A stretch of 64,000 nucleotides of DNA, taken from assembly GCF_036850765.1 (NCBI RefSeq), contig NC_089492.1:166406296-166470295 (forward strand). Direction: 5' to 3'. This DNA comes from Saccopteryx bilineata (Eukaryota > Chordata > Mammalia > Chiroptera > Emballonuridae). Of this stretch, positions 11,644 to 22,427 are shown one piece after another. Every line of letters begins with the position of its first letter. The stretch's first letter is position 1. The position numbers and the translations under genes are program-made. The notes under the pieces were generated by a model, which saw only the letters and a list, made by a program, of their open reading frames with translations, was not told the DNA's origin and ran no database searches.

Positions 11644-11935
11644 CAAACACTACCCAAAAAAGGTCTGGAACTGTTGTACTAGCACTGGACACAACAGACT
11701 TTAAGACAAGGTTGTTTCTTACTGCTACCCTCATGACTTCAGACGCCAACTGTAAGTCCAGGTTGTTATCTGTGCTTCTGACCAACTCACTACTGAATCA
11801 AAGGTTCCCACAACCTCCTCCTCGGGTCCTACTCATTTGTTACAATGACTTCTAGAACTAAGTAAAGCATTTTACTTAGTAGGGAAATGCAAATCAAAAC
11901 CACAATGAGATCCCATCTTACATTTACTAGAATGG

Positions 11936-11977
11936 TAATGATGATGATGATGATGATGATAATGATAATAATAATAC
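11936..11977 (+). repeat. (ATG)n/(ATA)n microsatellite
   Basis: About 14 trinucleotide units, mostly ATG turning to ATA, inside the L1 fragment. Confidence 0.9.
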
Positions 11978-12511
11978 AGAAAACAGATAATGGCAAGTGC
12001 TGGGAGGATATGAACCTTCCTATATTGCTGCTAGGAATGTAACATGGCACAGCCATGTTGGAAATACTATAAATAGAATAGTAAAAGATACAGAACTCCA
12101 TACAGAATAAAGAGCTGACTTGTTCTGACAGTTCCTCCAAACACTAAACACAGAGCTACCATATCACCTGACCATTCTGCTCCCAGATACCTACCGACTG
12201 GAAACAAAAATATATGTCTTCACAAGCTTCAACATGAATGTATACAGCAGCATTATTCATAGTAGTCTAAAGCTAGAAACAGCACAAATGTCCAATAACT
12301 GATATGTGGATAAATAAAATGTGGCATATTTGTAAAATGGATTATTATTTGGCCATAAAAAAGAATGACGTATCAGTACATACTACAATGTGAATTAAAC
12401 TTGAAAACATTATGATATCAGTAAAAAAAGCCAGACATCTCAGGCCACATAACTGAATGATTCTATTTATATGAAATGCCCAGTAAAGTAAATTCATAAA
12501 AACAGAGCAGA

Positions 12512-12935
12512 GCCCTGGCCGGTTGGCTCAGCGGTAGAGCCTGGCGTGCGGGGGACCCGGGTTCGATTCCCGGCCAGGGCACATAGGAGAAGCGCCCATT
12601 TGCTTCTCCACCCCTCACCCCCTCCTTCCTCTCTGTCTCTCTCTTCCCCTCCTGCAGCCGAGGCTCCATTGGAGCAAAGATGGCCCGGGCGCTGGAGATG
12701 GCTTTTTGGCCTCTGCCCCAGGCGCTAGAGTGGCTCTGGTCGGGGCAGAGCGATGCCCCGGAGGGGCAGAGCATCGCCCCCTGGTGGGTAGAGCGTTGCC
12801 CCTGGTGGGCGTGCCGGGTGGATCCCGGTAGGGGGCATGCGGGAGTCTGTCTGACTGTCTCTCCCCGTTTCCAGCTTCAGAAAAATACAAAAAACAAACA
12901 AACAAACAAACAAAAACAACAACAACAAAAAAAAC
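12512..12935 (+). mobile_element. VES-type SINE, younger variant, nearly intact
   Basis: It starts GCCCTGGCCGGTTGGCTCAG and keeps a clean B-box GGTTCGATTCC, so it is one of the least decayed copies in the window. The 3' end runs into 'ttcagaaaaatac', then (CAAA)n and (CAA)n tails. The flanks AAAACAGAGCAG and AAAACAGCAGAG resemble a target duplication within L1. Confidence 0.92.
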
Positions 12936-13329
12936 AGCAGAGAGTGGTTTCCAGGGAGCAAAGATGTCTGGAATGGGCAGTGCCTGCAGTGATTATGGGC
13001 TCCTTTCTATGGTGAGGAAAGGCTTTGGAAGTAGGGGTGCTTGTTGCAAAATTTTGTGATATACTCAAAACTGCTGAATTGTACGTTTTAAAAGGGCACA
13101 TTTCTAGGTATGAGCTCTATCTCAGTAGAGCTAATATTTCAAGAAATACTAGATTTTTTTGCTTTTATCATGAATTCCACCTTCTGTTTCCTTACAACTC
13201 AGGCTTTTGCCTTGTTGCCAATAGCTACACAGTTCCTAGGAGTCTAGACGTTTGCTTCCAAGAAGCCTAAAACTCCTAGCTAATTTGGACTGAGATGAAG
13301 ATGCAAGTAGAGGTGGAAATAGACTGGAA

Positions 13330-13480
13330 AAGGGGTCAGAAGACGGAGTTTAGATTACGATTCTGTCTTTTACTAGCTCATTGACCTTGAGCGAGAAAGC
13401 CTGCTTCTCTGAACCTCAGGTTCCTATTCTGAGAATACAAACAATCCTGGCCTTGTGCATCCCCTAGCATTGGAAGGGTC
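13330..13480 (+). repeat. MIR fragment
   Basis: Has the MIR order 'ttactagctcattgaccttgag' followed by 'cctcaggttcc'. It is old and diverged. Confidence 0.55.
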
Positions 13481-14010
13481 AGCGACTACCCTGTATGTGA
13501 GAATGTTTACTAAATCTTGAGCACTACTCAGTCATTAGTCTTTGGGATTGGGATCTTCATGGCTCAATGTCAGGGTGCATAGACTGTGAGAGGAGCTATC
13601 TGCATCCCAGGATGACTTGAGTCATAGAACTTTAAGGAAGAACTGCTGACCTTGAGACTTATCGTCGTTGTTGCCTTTAGCTGTCTGGGAACATGCTTAT
13701 AGTCTCCAGAGTCTGAGAGATTACTGTTATTTGATGTGCTTTTTGTTTGTTTGTTTACCTCCCCCTACCCCCTTCCCCTCTGGTAATCACCATGTTGTTT
13801 GTGTCTATGAGGGTTTTTTTTTTATTTTTTGCCTAATCTCTTATAAGTGTTTATTTATATTATCTTTCTTTTAAGGATTTTCACTTTGCTTTTCTCTTCT
13901 GTTTATTTTAGCGTTTATAGGCATTAAAGCAAGGCCTTCTTGAGCTTTGGTCAAATGTTGATAGGTAGAGCTTAATCTCCAACTATCCTGCTAGGAGTAG
14001 CACAACGCAT
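13481..14010. other. Unique sequence, no gene recognised
   Basis: Mixed sequence with T-rich patches (13740-13830). Nothing codes convincingly. Confidence 0.5.
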
Positions 14011-14029
14011 GACACAGGTTTTACTGCTA

Positions 14030-14240
14030 GCCACAGCTGGGTTTAAATTTCAGTTAAACCATCTCCAAGCTGTGAGGCCTGGGGAAAATTATATTACTTC
14101 ATGTCTCTGAGCCCCAGTTTCTTCATTTGTAAATAGAGATTTCCAACTTCATAGGTTGTTGTGAGGATGAAAAAGGACAATGTTTAGCACAGGGTCAAGC
14201 ATGTAGTAAGAAGTTAATAAATCTAGTCTTTATTACTGGG
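14030..14240 (+). repeat. MIR fragment
   Basis: Shows 'tctctgagccccagtttcttc', 'ttcataggttgttgtgagga' and 'tagtaagaagttaataaat', the MIR core and 3' end in the correct order. Confidence 0.7.
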
Positions 14241-14339
14241 CCTAGACAATGAGTAATCAAGGTCAAATTCTTATGTATGGGGTAGCAAGGCTGGCTTTGG
14301 GCAAACTCAGAGGAAGAGGCTCTGACAGCTATCAATTGC

Positions 14340-14490
14340 CTACTTCGTGCCCAGTACTTTCCCATGTGCTGTATCACTTAACCCCCAACCCTAAAATATA
14401 AGAATTAATTCATATTTGTATGTGGTAAAACAGAAGCTCAAAGCGATGAAATAGCTTGTCTAAGGTCATGCATGTTATTAGTGGTCCATT
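14340..14490 (-). repeat. MIR fragment, antisense
   Basis: Antisense MIR features: 'cagaagctcaaagcgatgaa', 'gtctaaggtcatgca' and a degenerate 'agcccaggtttgactg'. Confidence 0.6.
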
Positions 14491-14789
14491 TCCGTGTGGA
14501 GCCCAGGTTTGACTGATTCCCAAGTCCAGGGTCTTTCTTTCATTCTGTTTAGCCCAAGTTCATGGTCCCTGGTGGTCTTCCTTCTTCCTTCCATCTTGTC
14601 TTTTGTTGGCTTTATAAACACAGGCCTGCCTTTGGCTGAGTGGCTCCATCTGTCAAGTCCCTCTCTGCCCCTTCCCTCCACCTCCAATAACAGCCAACCT
14701 CTGGATACGTGGATTCCATGTGATGATGCCATAGAGGTGACTCCAGGACTGGGTGGGGGGCTGGACCACATTAACAAAGTCTCTCCAAC

Positions 14790-14992
14790 CCATTCATTTT
14801 TCAACAGTCAGCTTAAATGTCACCTGCAGTCCTCTCAGAATGCTCTAGAAAGAATTAGCCCTTTTCTTTGTTCTTTGTACCTTATTCAGCCCTCTGTTTT
14901 ATAGTTTTTATTATTTTGAAGCTGTCTGCTTATTTGCCTGTCTTCCAGGGTTAGTAGACTCTCCAAGCTCAATAAAGAACTATTTAATGCAG
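14790..14992 (+). repeat. L2 3' fragment
   Basis: 'gcttaaatgtcacctgcagtcctct' and a downstream 'gtagactctccaagctcaat' match the order of the L2 3' region. Confidence 0.6.
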
Positions 14993-14994
14993 GG

Positions 14995-15725
14995 CTGCTT
15001 AACATTTTTGTGCCATCTAACCTTTGGCAGTTGATTAAAGCTCAGGGACCCCTTCTCGGTTTATAAATACATAAAAGAAAATATATAGGATTACAAAGAA
15101 AACAAATTATACAGAAACATGGCAATCAAAATGTGAATAAACCAAATCTGGCCATAATAATATATTACTTATTTATTAGCACATCAAATAATAAGATCTA
15201 GTGGTAGGTTTGACAACTATCATGGTTTCAGAGTAGTGATGACATAGGTGGGCTACAAAGCTGAGACTCATGGACATAGATAAGAGTGCAGTTGTTACGG
15301 GGGGGAGATGTAGGAGAAAAAGAGGGGGTATTGAGGGAGGGTGGATAGAGGGGCAAATATGAGGTGATGAAAAATGGTTTGGCATTAGGTGATGGATATA
15401 CAACAGAATTGACTAATGAAATGATGGAGTGATGTTTGCCTGAAATCTATGTACACATATTGATCAGTGTCACCTTGTTAAAATTAATTTTCTAAATAAT
15501 AAAAAAAAGAAGTAGTGATGAGCAGAAACATCTCAAAGTCCACCACAACCTTAATTCAATGTATAAACATCTGTGATTCTTATATACTCCTGTGGTTTGT
15601 TCCTCTCATGCACAAGTGACAAGAATGCTAAATTTCAATTTCAGGTATTAAAATAAAGATGTGATATTTTTCTCATCCAAATTGACAATCCCCTGAATTC
15701 TATTCAAAGACCCTAGATTAAGACT
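14995..15725. mobile_element. Old MER-type DNA transposon split by an L1 tail
   Basis: The outer pieces (14995-15230 and about 15516-15725) share the 'gggaccccttctcgg', 'ggattacaaagaaaac' and 'ctagattaagactcctt' texture of an ancient eutherian MER element, and the text resumes after the L1. The exact family is not identified. Confidence 0.5.
15235..15513 (+). mobile_element. L1 3' UTR tail, older subfamily
   Basis: It has the same 3' UTR architecture as the young L1 at 340-638: 'gacatagataagagtgcagt', a G-rich purine tract, 'ggtgatggatatacaaca' and 'tcaccttgttaaaat' before the A-tail. It is more diverged. The flanks contain AGTAGTGATGA on both sides (15233-15243 and about 15511-15521), an 11-bp target duplication. 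Confidence 0.75.
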
Positions 15726-15834
15726 CCTTGATTTAATAGATGATCTAAAAGTCTGAGGTGTGATCAAGACTACTTGTAATATTTGTAATTGTACTTAGTA
15801 CGTTAAAATGCAAACAGAAAGATTTATGTGTCTT

Positions 15835-16180
15835 TCTCCAGACTGTGTTCCACTGAACTGTCAACTCCTTCGGATGGAGGAATTGTCTCGCGTATCTTTG
15901 TTTCCCAGAAGAGTGCTTGGCATAGGGTAGGCCCTTAATGAATGTGGAACTAATGGGGATGAATAATAAGATTTAACTTACTGTTGGATAATAAAAGGGT
16001 CAGCACTGCAGCCATGCATTTTCTGGTCCACCTGTAGCCTACCATTTTTCATGGTGTGTCTCAGAACAACCTCTCCTTTATGATGCCCTGACTGTTCCTA
16101 GCCTCACTGCTTTCTCTTCTAAGTGTGTGCTCACTATGTTGGAACTCATCTTGGCACTGAGAGTATTTGTTCTTGCAACT
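15835..16180 (+). repeat. L2 3' fragments
   Basis: 'ccactgaactgtcaactcctt', 'cccagaagagtgcttggcata' and 'cttaatgaatgtggaact' are L2 3'-end text. A second L2-like stretch follows at 16050-16180. Confidence 0.6.
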
Positions 16181-16195
16181 TTTCTATGTTTATAT

Positions 16196-17106
16196 AAATA
16201 TTTGTAAGTCAATATCTGATAAAGGACTTTTAACTAGACTTACATAGAGAACTCTTACAAGTCAATAGTAAAAGACAAAGAACTCAATTTTAAAAGTGGC
16301 TAAAGGCTCAAAATAGACATTTCTCCAAAGAAGATGCACAAATGGCCAATGAAGTACATGGAAAGTTGTTTAGCATCATTAGTCACCAGGGAAATGAAAG
16401 TGAAATCCCAATGATATGTCACTTCATACTCATTAGGAAAGCTATAATCAAGAAGACAGATAATGACAAGTGCTGTAGAGGATGTGGAGAAATAAAAACT
16501 CACACACTGCTGGTGGGAATGCCAAATGGTGCTGTGGTACCTGAGATTTGAAAATCTGGCAGTTCCTCAAAAGTTTACACATAATTACCAAATCATCCAG
16601 CAATTCCACTTCTAGATGTTGACCCAAGAGAAAAGAAAGCATGTATCTACACAAAAATTTGTACATGAATGTTCACAGCAGCTCTTTTCATAACAGTTAC
16701 AAAATGGAAACAATAAAATGTTGATTAACTGATGAATGGATAAATAAAATGTGGCATAAAATCGAATATTATTCAGTAATAAAATCATTGAAGCCTGGCC
16801 AGGCAGTGGCACAGTGGATTGAGCGTCGGACTGAGACGTCGAGGACCCAGGTTTGAGACCTCGAGGTCGCCAGCTTGAGCGTGGGCTCATCTGGTTTGAG
16901 CAGGGCTCACCAGCTTGAGCCCAAGGTCTATGGTTTGAGCAAGGGGTTACTTGGTCTGCTATACCCCCCCCCCCCTGGGGTCAAGGCACATATGAGAAAG
17001 CAATCAATGAGCAACTAAGGTGCTGCAACAAAGAATTGATGCTTCTCATCTCTCTCCCTTCCCGTCTGTCCCTATCTGTCCCTCTCTCTGACTCTTTCTG
17101 TCTTTG

Positions 17107-17155
<49 letters not shown>

Positions 17156-17515
17156 ATTGAAGTACTGAGAGATGATACAACATGGATAAACCTTGAAAAT
17201 ATTATGCTAAGTTAAATAAGCCAGTCAAAAAAAGGTCACAAGCTGTATGGTTCCTTTATATGAAATGTCCACAACAGGCAAACCTACAGAGGCAGAATGT
17301 AGATTACTTGCTGCCTAGAGCTGGGGGGTCGAGAAGAATTGGAGAGTGGCTGCAAACAAAGACTTTCTGTGGTAATGAGAATGTTTCAAAATGGATTGTG
17401 ATGATGGTTGCACAAGTGTATGAATTACTACAAACATTAATTGTCCTTTTAATGAGTAAATTGTGTAGAATATAAATTTTATTCCAATAGTGCTGTAATA
17501 TATATTTTAAAAGCC
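16196..17515 (+). mobile_element. L1M-type ORF2 3' region, interrupted by a SINE
   Basis: It runs from 'aactcttacaagtcaatag' through 'tttctccaaagaagatgcac', 'gctggtgggaatgcc', 'gcaattccacttctag' and 'gatgaatggataaataaaat' to the 3' UTR near 17470. The protein reading is broken throughout. The SINE at 16793 lies inside it. Confidence 0.85.
16793..17156 (+). mobile_element. tRNA-derived bat SINE, GCCTGACCAGG family, ending in (CA)n
   Basis: It starts GCCTGGCCAGGCAGTGGCAC and contains repeated 'gcttgagc' motifs and a C-tract at 16966-16975. The usual A-tail is replaced by an about 46-bp (CA)n run (17109-17154). The flanks ATCATTGAA and ACCATTGAA support a short target duplication. Confidence 0.9.
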
Positions 17516-17684
17516 TCATTAAAAAGACAGAGCACAGCTTTTCAGCAAACAAAAGGAAATTTAGCAAGTCTGGATCACTGAGTATAAGGGAGAGGCATTT
17601 GAAACTGGAGAGTCAGGCAGCAGCCGGGTCTCAAAGAGCCTTGCTAAATATGTTATGGAGTTTTGATTGATTAGAATTTAAGAG

Positions 17685-18051
17685 CCCTGGCTGTTGGCTC
17701 AGTGGTAGAGTGTTGGCCCAGTGTGTGTGTATGTCCTGGGTTCAATTCCCAGTCAGGGCACACAGGAGAAAAACCATCTGCTTCTCCACATTTCCTCCAC
17801 CCCTTTTATATTTCTCTCTCTTCTTCTCTTGCAGCCATGGATCAATTGATTTGAGTGCATTGGCCCTGGGTGCTGAGGATGGTTCCATAGAGCCTCCACC
17901 TTAGGCGCTAAAAACAGCTGGTTGCCAGTGACCCCAGATGAGCAGAGCATTGGGCCCAGACAGTGATTTCCAGGTGGATCCTGGTTGGGGTGCATGTGGG
18001 AGTCTGTCTATCTCCCCTCCTCTCACTTGGAAAAAGAAGGGGAAAGAAAAA
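17685..18051 (+). mobile_element. VES-type SINE, older variant
   Basis: The head is GCCCTGGCTGTTGGCTCAGT with B-box GGTTCAATTCC. The central part 'gatttgagtgcattggccctgg' and the 3' end 'tcacttggaaaaag' differ from the younger variant. A perfect 12-bp duplication AGAATTTAAGAG flanks it (17673-17684 and 18052-18063). Confidence 0.92.
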
Positions 18052-18069
18052 AGAATTTAAGAGCACTGG

Positions 18070-18265
18070 AAAGGTTTAAAAGGGCTCATGTAGAAGGATG
18101 ATGTGATCAGATGCACAGTTTAGAAAGATCCTAGGGAGATGGTGCGACAGGCCTGGGGGAAGCCAGCCTAGGGGCAGGCAGACATGCTGGGGCGGTGTGG
18201 GCATCCAGTGAGGGTGATGCCAGAAGTTTACTTTTTTATTATTATCATGACTTCTAAACAACAGC
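18070..18265 (-). repeat. L2 fragment, antisense
   Basis: Antisense of the L2 motif 'tttctaaactgtgcatctgatcac', with about 100 bp of further L2-like text. A closely similar fragment lies in the opposite orientation at 21310-21510. Confidence 0.6.
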
Positions 18266-18454
18266 AGTGATGAAATATCTCTTCCCTCCCCCAATAAATG
18301 TTATGCTAATCTAAGTTTGAAACAATTGCTGTATCTATTGCTGAGCTGGGCTGGACTGCTCCTACAGCCCCACCCTTAGTAGGCCAAAAAAAGAAATAGT
18401 AGCTACAATTTTGCACTTGTGTTCATCATATCAGAGACTGGACCTGGTCCTTTT

Positions 18455-18650
18455 TTTGGTACACGGATTTTATTTAAATCTCACAACTGTGGTGGTTAGA
18501 TATTATCATTCCCGTTTTATAGATGAGAAAACTAAGGGCCAACCAAGTAAAGTAACTTGTCTGAATTCACTCAACTAGTAGAGTTAAGAGTGAAGCTATC
18601 AGCTAAACCTTCTGACTCAGAGCCCACTCTTCACTAGGCTTCCCTGTCCT
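18455..18650 (-). repeat. MIR fragment, antisense
   Basis: 'ttttatagatgagaaaacta', 'aagtaacttgtctgaattcac' and 'actagtagagttaag' follow the antisense MIR core. Confidence 0.75.
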
Positions 18651-18687
18651 TTGGTATCAACTGGCCTGTGGAAGACCCTGGAGATGT

Positions 18688-19150
18688 ACAGTAGTTCCCC
18701 CTATCCATGGAGGATACATCCAAGACCCATGTGGATGCCTGAAACTATGATAGTACCATACCCTATGTATACTATACTATTTTTTTCTTTACATACATAT
18801 ATACCTGTGATAAAGTTTAATTTATAAATTTGGCACAGTAAGAGATTAACAATAGTAGCTAATATTTTAAAAAAACAGAACAATAATAACAATATACTGT
18901 GATAAAGATTATGTGAATGTGGTCTCTCGAAATACCATATTGTACTGCACGTACATTGTGGACACACTGGACAAGGGGGATTCATGTCCTCGGCAGGATG
19001 GATCACTACGGCATGAGATTTTGTGATGCTGCTCAGAATGGTGTGCAATTTAAAGTTTATGAATTGTTTGTTTCTAGAACTTTCGACTTAATATTTTTGG
19101 ACCACATTTGACCACAGGCAACTGAAACCATAGAAATAAAACTGAGAATA
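18688..19150 (+). mobile_element. Tigger7-like non-autonomous DNA transposon
   Basis: The left end CAGTAGTTCCCCCTATCCAT is followed by 'ggatgcctgaaactatgata', 'gataaagtttaatttataaa' and 'aacaatatactgtgataaag'. The right part has 'ggcaactgaaaccatagaa'. The order fits the pogo-type element I know as Tigger7. It is internally deleted and old. Confidence 0.75.
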
Positions 19151-19434
19151 AATGGATGAATTGATCATTAATTAGTTCAAGGAGGAGGTCTACATGAATA
19201 TAACTTCTTACCCAAGGTAATTTAGGTAAGAAAACTCTCTCTGTGCCTCTTTCCTTGGATTTTAAGGGCAAGTCCCTTAGAAAGTGTAGCCACCATTTCT
19301 CTGCTTATTGTTTCATAGCCACGACCTGAATCTCACAATTATTTTAAGTAGGCTGTATTTGCATTTTTAGACAAGGAGACATCTTCTGAGCACTCAAGTG
19401 ATTAAGCAATGGGCATGCAGCTAGGAAGAATGCA

Positions 19435-19595
19435 GGGATTACCTAGGTGGTTAAAACATGGGCTTTGGGATCTGAAAGACCAGCATTGGTGTCACCTCTT
19501 GCTAGTAATGTTACCCAGATAACGTTTGCAACATTTCCAGGCCTTGGTTTTATCACCCATAAAATTGCAATTATAATAGTTGCAAACCCACATAC
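19435..19595 (+). repeat. MIR fragment
   Basis: 'ggttaaaacatgggctttggg', 'aggccttggttttatcaccc' and a degenerate core match MIR in order. Confidence 0.65.
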
Positions 19596-19734
19596 CCAAA
19601 GGAGCCAGGGGCAGGGAGTTCTTCATTGTTGAATAACTAGAAGGTTGGCATTTGCGTGGGATGCTGCTATGGGGCAGGGGCTGCTGGGGTTGGAGATACG
19701 TTTGGACTCCACAAATTAGGCTAATGCCCACTCA

Positions 19735-19855
19735 TTCCCTCATTCAGCATTTCTGGAGCATGCTTGATGTTCTAGCATGGTTCTAGGCTCTGGACTACAA
19801 ACATAAATAACCCTTGGGCCCTTTTTGTGCACAACACGAAAATAGCCAATGAAAA
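19735..19855 (-). repeat. L2-like fragment, antisense
   Basis: 'cattcagcatttctggagc', 'ggttctaggctctggac' and 'acaaacataaataa' resemble the antisense L2 3' end. Confidence 0.45.
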
Positions 19856-21300
19856 CCCAATGTGGTATCATGGCATCCTCCAGGTCTAGGAACTTCATCT
19901 CAGCAGTTCTAAGGCTAAGAGGCCACTGACAGCCCACGCAGCACATCTGCCTCTCAGTAGGACAGACCATAAACTATTTCAGCCATGTGAAGAGCCCATT
20001 CCAGTAAAGCCTGGAACAAGCATATTTTACAGTTCTCTTCTGCAGTTCATCACATATTTAAAGATAATCGAGTCTTGGAGTCAACTCTTTTAAAGCCAGC
20101 CAATTAACCCACAAGCACGGAGCTGCCCACCCTCATCATTACCAGCAACAGGTAATGATGATTTACGTGTTGCTGGTAATGACGCGACCTGTTGCTCCCT
20201 TCATGCCTGATGCAGCTTGGGAAGCACTAGATGTGGCCCACTCCTGTCCTCAGAGGGTCACACAGCCTAAGACAGGCAAATTAATCTGGACAGACCCTTT
20301 GAAACCATAATAATAACATATTAATCAAGCAGCACACCTTGGGACTTCCACACTGACCACTCAGCATTCCTCACACCCATGAGATCCCTCCCATCCACCC
20401 CGCCCCCTCTTTCCTGCTTGGACGTCACCTCTGCTCTGGTCACCCTGGTTCCTGGGCAGCACATGCCGGGAACCCTCTCACCCAGTGTTTGGAGTGGACC
20501 CATGTGTGTCAATACACTTATTGCTGGGCTCCCCTGAAGGAACACAGGTTCTTTGTGGTCACACACCTCACTTTGTGCTTATTGCTGTATCACTCATATT
20601 GGTCCCAGCTGCTTATTTGTGTGTGTGTATTCTTAGCTGTTTAGGATGAGGAATGCCAGATGACGTTTGCACCATTTTTTATTTGCATGGACAGGACCAT
20701 AATAAAGGAAACATATGAGTGGTTGCGATTAAGCCTCATCTTGTTCCGGAAACAATTCCAGTGGTTTATTTGGCTAATAAAAAATAAAGTAGTAGGGGTT
20801 AAAAGTAGGGAGAAAGAAATAGGAAAATGAGAGGTTGGGATTAAGTGAAATAGGGATCAGGCCAAAGGCAAACCTGCAATCCATAATGGCCTCTCACTTA
20901 CTAGGAGTAAATGAGTGTGACATAAACATGCAGCTTTCAGGCTGGGGTGTTCTACATACTTAAACACCGGTTTCCTGTGGTTTACTCAGATCTCAGGCTC
21001 AGTTCCCACTGCAGCTTTGCTTGGATGGGAGATGAAGGTGGGAAGTTTCCCTTTCCCCGCCTAGCAGTCTCGCCGCCTCCTTCACAGTTCATGACGCATC
21101 CTCTCACCTAGGTTTGGCTTTTTCCTCAGGTTATTACATTTCGGGAGAGTAGTCTCTAAGGTCAGCTGGAGTGGAGCAGGAAAAACACACTCTATCTGCT
21201 CTCATCTATCCAGGAAGGAGTTTCTGGGGGCAATGGAAGCATGGAAGATAGAATGTGGCTGACAGCAGGAAGCAGAGAATTGGCCAGGGGACTTGGGATA
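19856..21300. other. Unique sequence with a perfect inverted repeat and a motif-rich patch
   Basis: I see no repeat family and no convincing coding exon. It contains the 15-bp inverted repeat at 20136-20182 and, at about 20965-21135, a cluster of short transcription-factor-like motifs. Both are discussed as findings. Confidence 0.5.
20136..20182. repeat. Perfect 15-bp inverted repeat with 17-nt spacer
   Basis: The left arm TCATTACCAGCAACA (20136-20150) is the exact reverse complement of the right arm TGTTGCTGGTAATGA (20168-20182). The spacer itself contains GGTAATGATGA, an echo of the arm. It lies outside any recognised repeat. Confidence 0.95.
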
Positions 21301-21309
21301 TTGTTTAGA

Positions 21310-21510
21310 ATTCCAGGGCACAGTAATAATAAGAAAGCAAACTTCTGGTATCACCCCTCACTTGGATGCTTACAACCACCCCCAGCACGTCTGCTTGCCC
21401 CTAGGCTGGCTTTCCCCAGGCCAGTTTGCACCCAAATCCCTGGAGATCTTTCTAAACTGTGAATCTGATCATGTCATCCCTCTATGTGAGCCCTTTTCAA
21501 ACCTCTTCAG
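21310..21510 (+). repeat. L2 fragment
   Basis: 'gatctttctaaactgtgaat' and 'ctgatcatgtcatccctc' are L2 text. The preceding about 110 bp match the antisense fragment at 18070-18265 well. Confidence 0.65.
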
Positions 21511-22067
21511 TGTTGGGGGTGGAGGAGGACAGACAGGACCAAGCCAGTGGGGGAGCGAGGTGAGGTGGGGTCCAGGACACAAGCCAGGTGCCAGCGAGGA
21601 GGCTGAGGCAGGGTTTCCACAATTTGGCATTATGTGAGGACACCAGTGAAGGGCAGGGAGGGGCATGGGTTATCCAAAGAAGAAGAGCTGCACGCCATAA
21701 AAAATGAGGCCATTACCTGGACCAAGGCAGTGACAGGGTGAGGGTGGTCAGGTTGGGGTCAAGCCAAGGTGAGAAAGTCTTGAGATTCATGAGTGTTGTA
21801 GTCTGGAGAGACTTGTGCCATGGAAGCCGATGAGACTAGCCCCAAAGTCTTAGCACAGTGTTGCATCCAGAGAGGCTCTGAGAAGTTCTTGAGGCATTGG
21901 CACAAAACATCATAGGAGAGTTCAGTAAAACCTTGCAATTCTGTACACTATCATTAACCAAGCCCTCTATATTTATGTAGGGGTCTTCCGCTTCCTGAAC
22001 AAAAACCACATTCTCATAGAGGGTTACTGATGGCTTTGGCCTTGGTCTACACCAAGATAATTTAATG

Positions 22068-22419
22068 CAGCGGTAGTCAACCTGGTCCCTATTACCCACT
22101 AGTGGGCATTCCAGCTTTCATGGTGGGTGGTAGCGGAGCAACCAAAGTATAAGTAAAAAGATAGATTTAACTATAGTAAGTTGTTTTATAAAGATTTATT
22201 CTGCCAAACTTAGCAAAAATCCAACATAAAGTACTTGGTAAGTAATTATTATTATATGCTTTAACTTGCTGTAACTCTGCTTTATAAATTTTATAAAGTA
22301 AAGTTACTTCCCTACTTTATAAATCACCATTACTGTGGAACCAGTGGGCAGTTAGAAAATTTTACTACTAACAGAGACACAAAAGTGGGCAGTAGGTATA
22401 AAAATGTTGACTATCCCTG
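22068..22419. mobile_element. hAT-type MITE, 352 bp, with perfect 8-bp target duplication
   Basis: The left end is CAGCGGTAGTCAACCT and the right end, reverse-complemented, is CAGGGATAGTCAACAT: inverted ends of about 16 bp with two mismatches. The 8-mer ATTTAATG stands directly on both sides (22060-22067 and 22420-22427), as expected of hAT transposition. The interior is AT-rich and non-coding, so the element depended on a transposase made elsewhere. The intact duplication and ends suggest a fairly recent insertion. Confidence 0.95.
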
Positions 22420-22427
22420 ATTTAATG

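Larger units (their letters stand above)
10430..11710 (+). mobile_element. L1 ORF2 endonuclease-region fragment, interrupted by two SINEs
   Basis: Pieces at about 10500-10630, 11041-11118, 11494-11524 and 11609-11710 read as L1 ORF2. A translated piece gives ICSLQETHFTFKDT followed by NRLEVKGRKKL, the endonuclease-domain signature around CxxQETH. 'gacacaacagactttaag' follows at the expected distance. The copy is old and cannot encode protein. The interruptions are the SINEs at 10631 and 11119 and the tandem duplication at 11429. Confidence 0.75.
11865..13140 (+). mobile_element. L1 3' region (ORF2 end and 3' UTR), interrupted by a SINE
   Basis: Recognisable L1 sequence runs from 'gggaaatgcaaatcaaaac' (11881) through 'gcagcattattcat' (12247) and 'ccataaaaaagaatga' to the 3' UTR motif 'ttgtacgttttaaaagggc' near 13080. 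It is an old L1M-type copy with many stops. The VES SINE at 12512 splits it, and a trinucleotide tract lies at 11936. Confidence 0.85.

Noticed and set aside
12512..12585. tRNA gene candidate (A-box and B-box present)
   Set aside because: It is the head of a VES SINE. The same head occurs in many copies, and the SINE body and A-tail follow.
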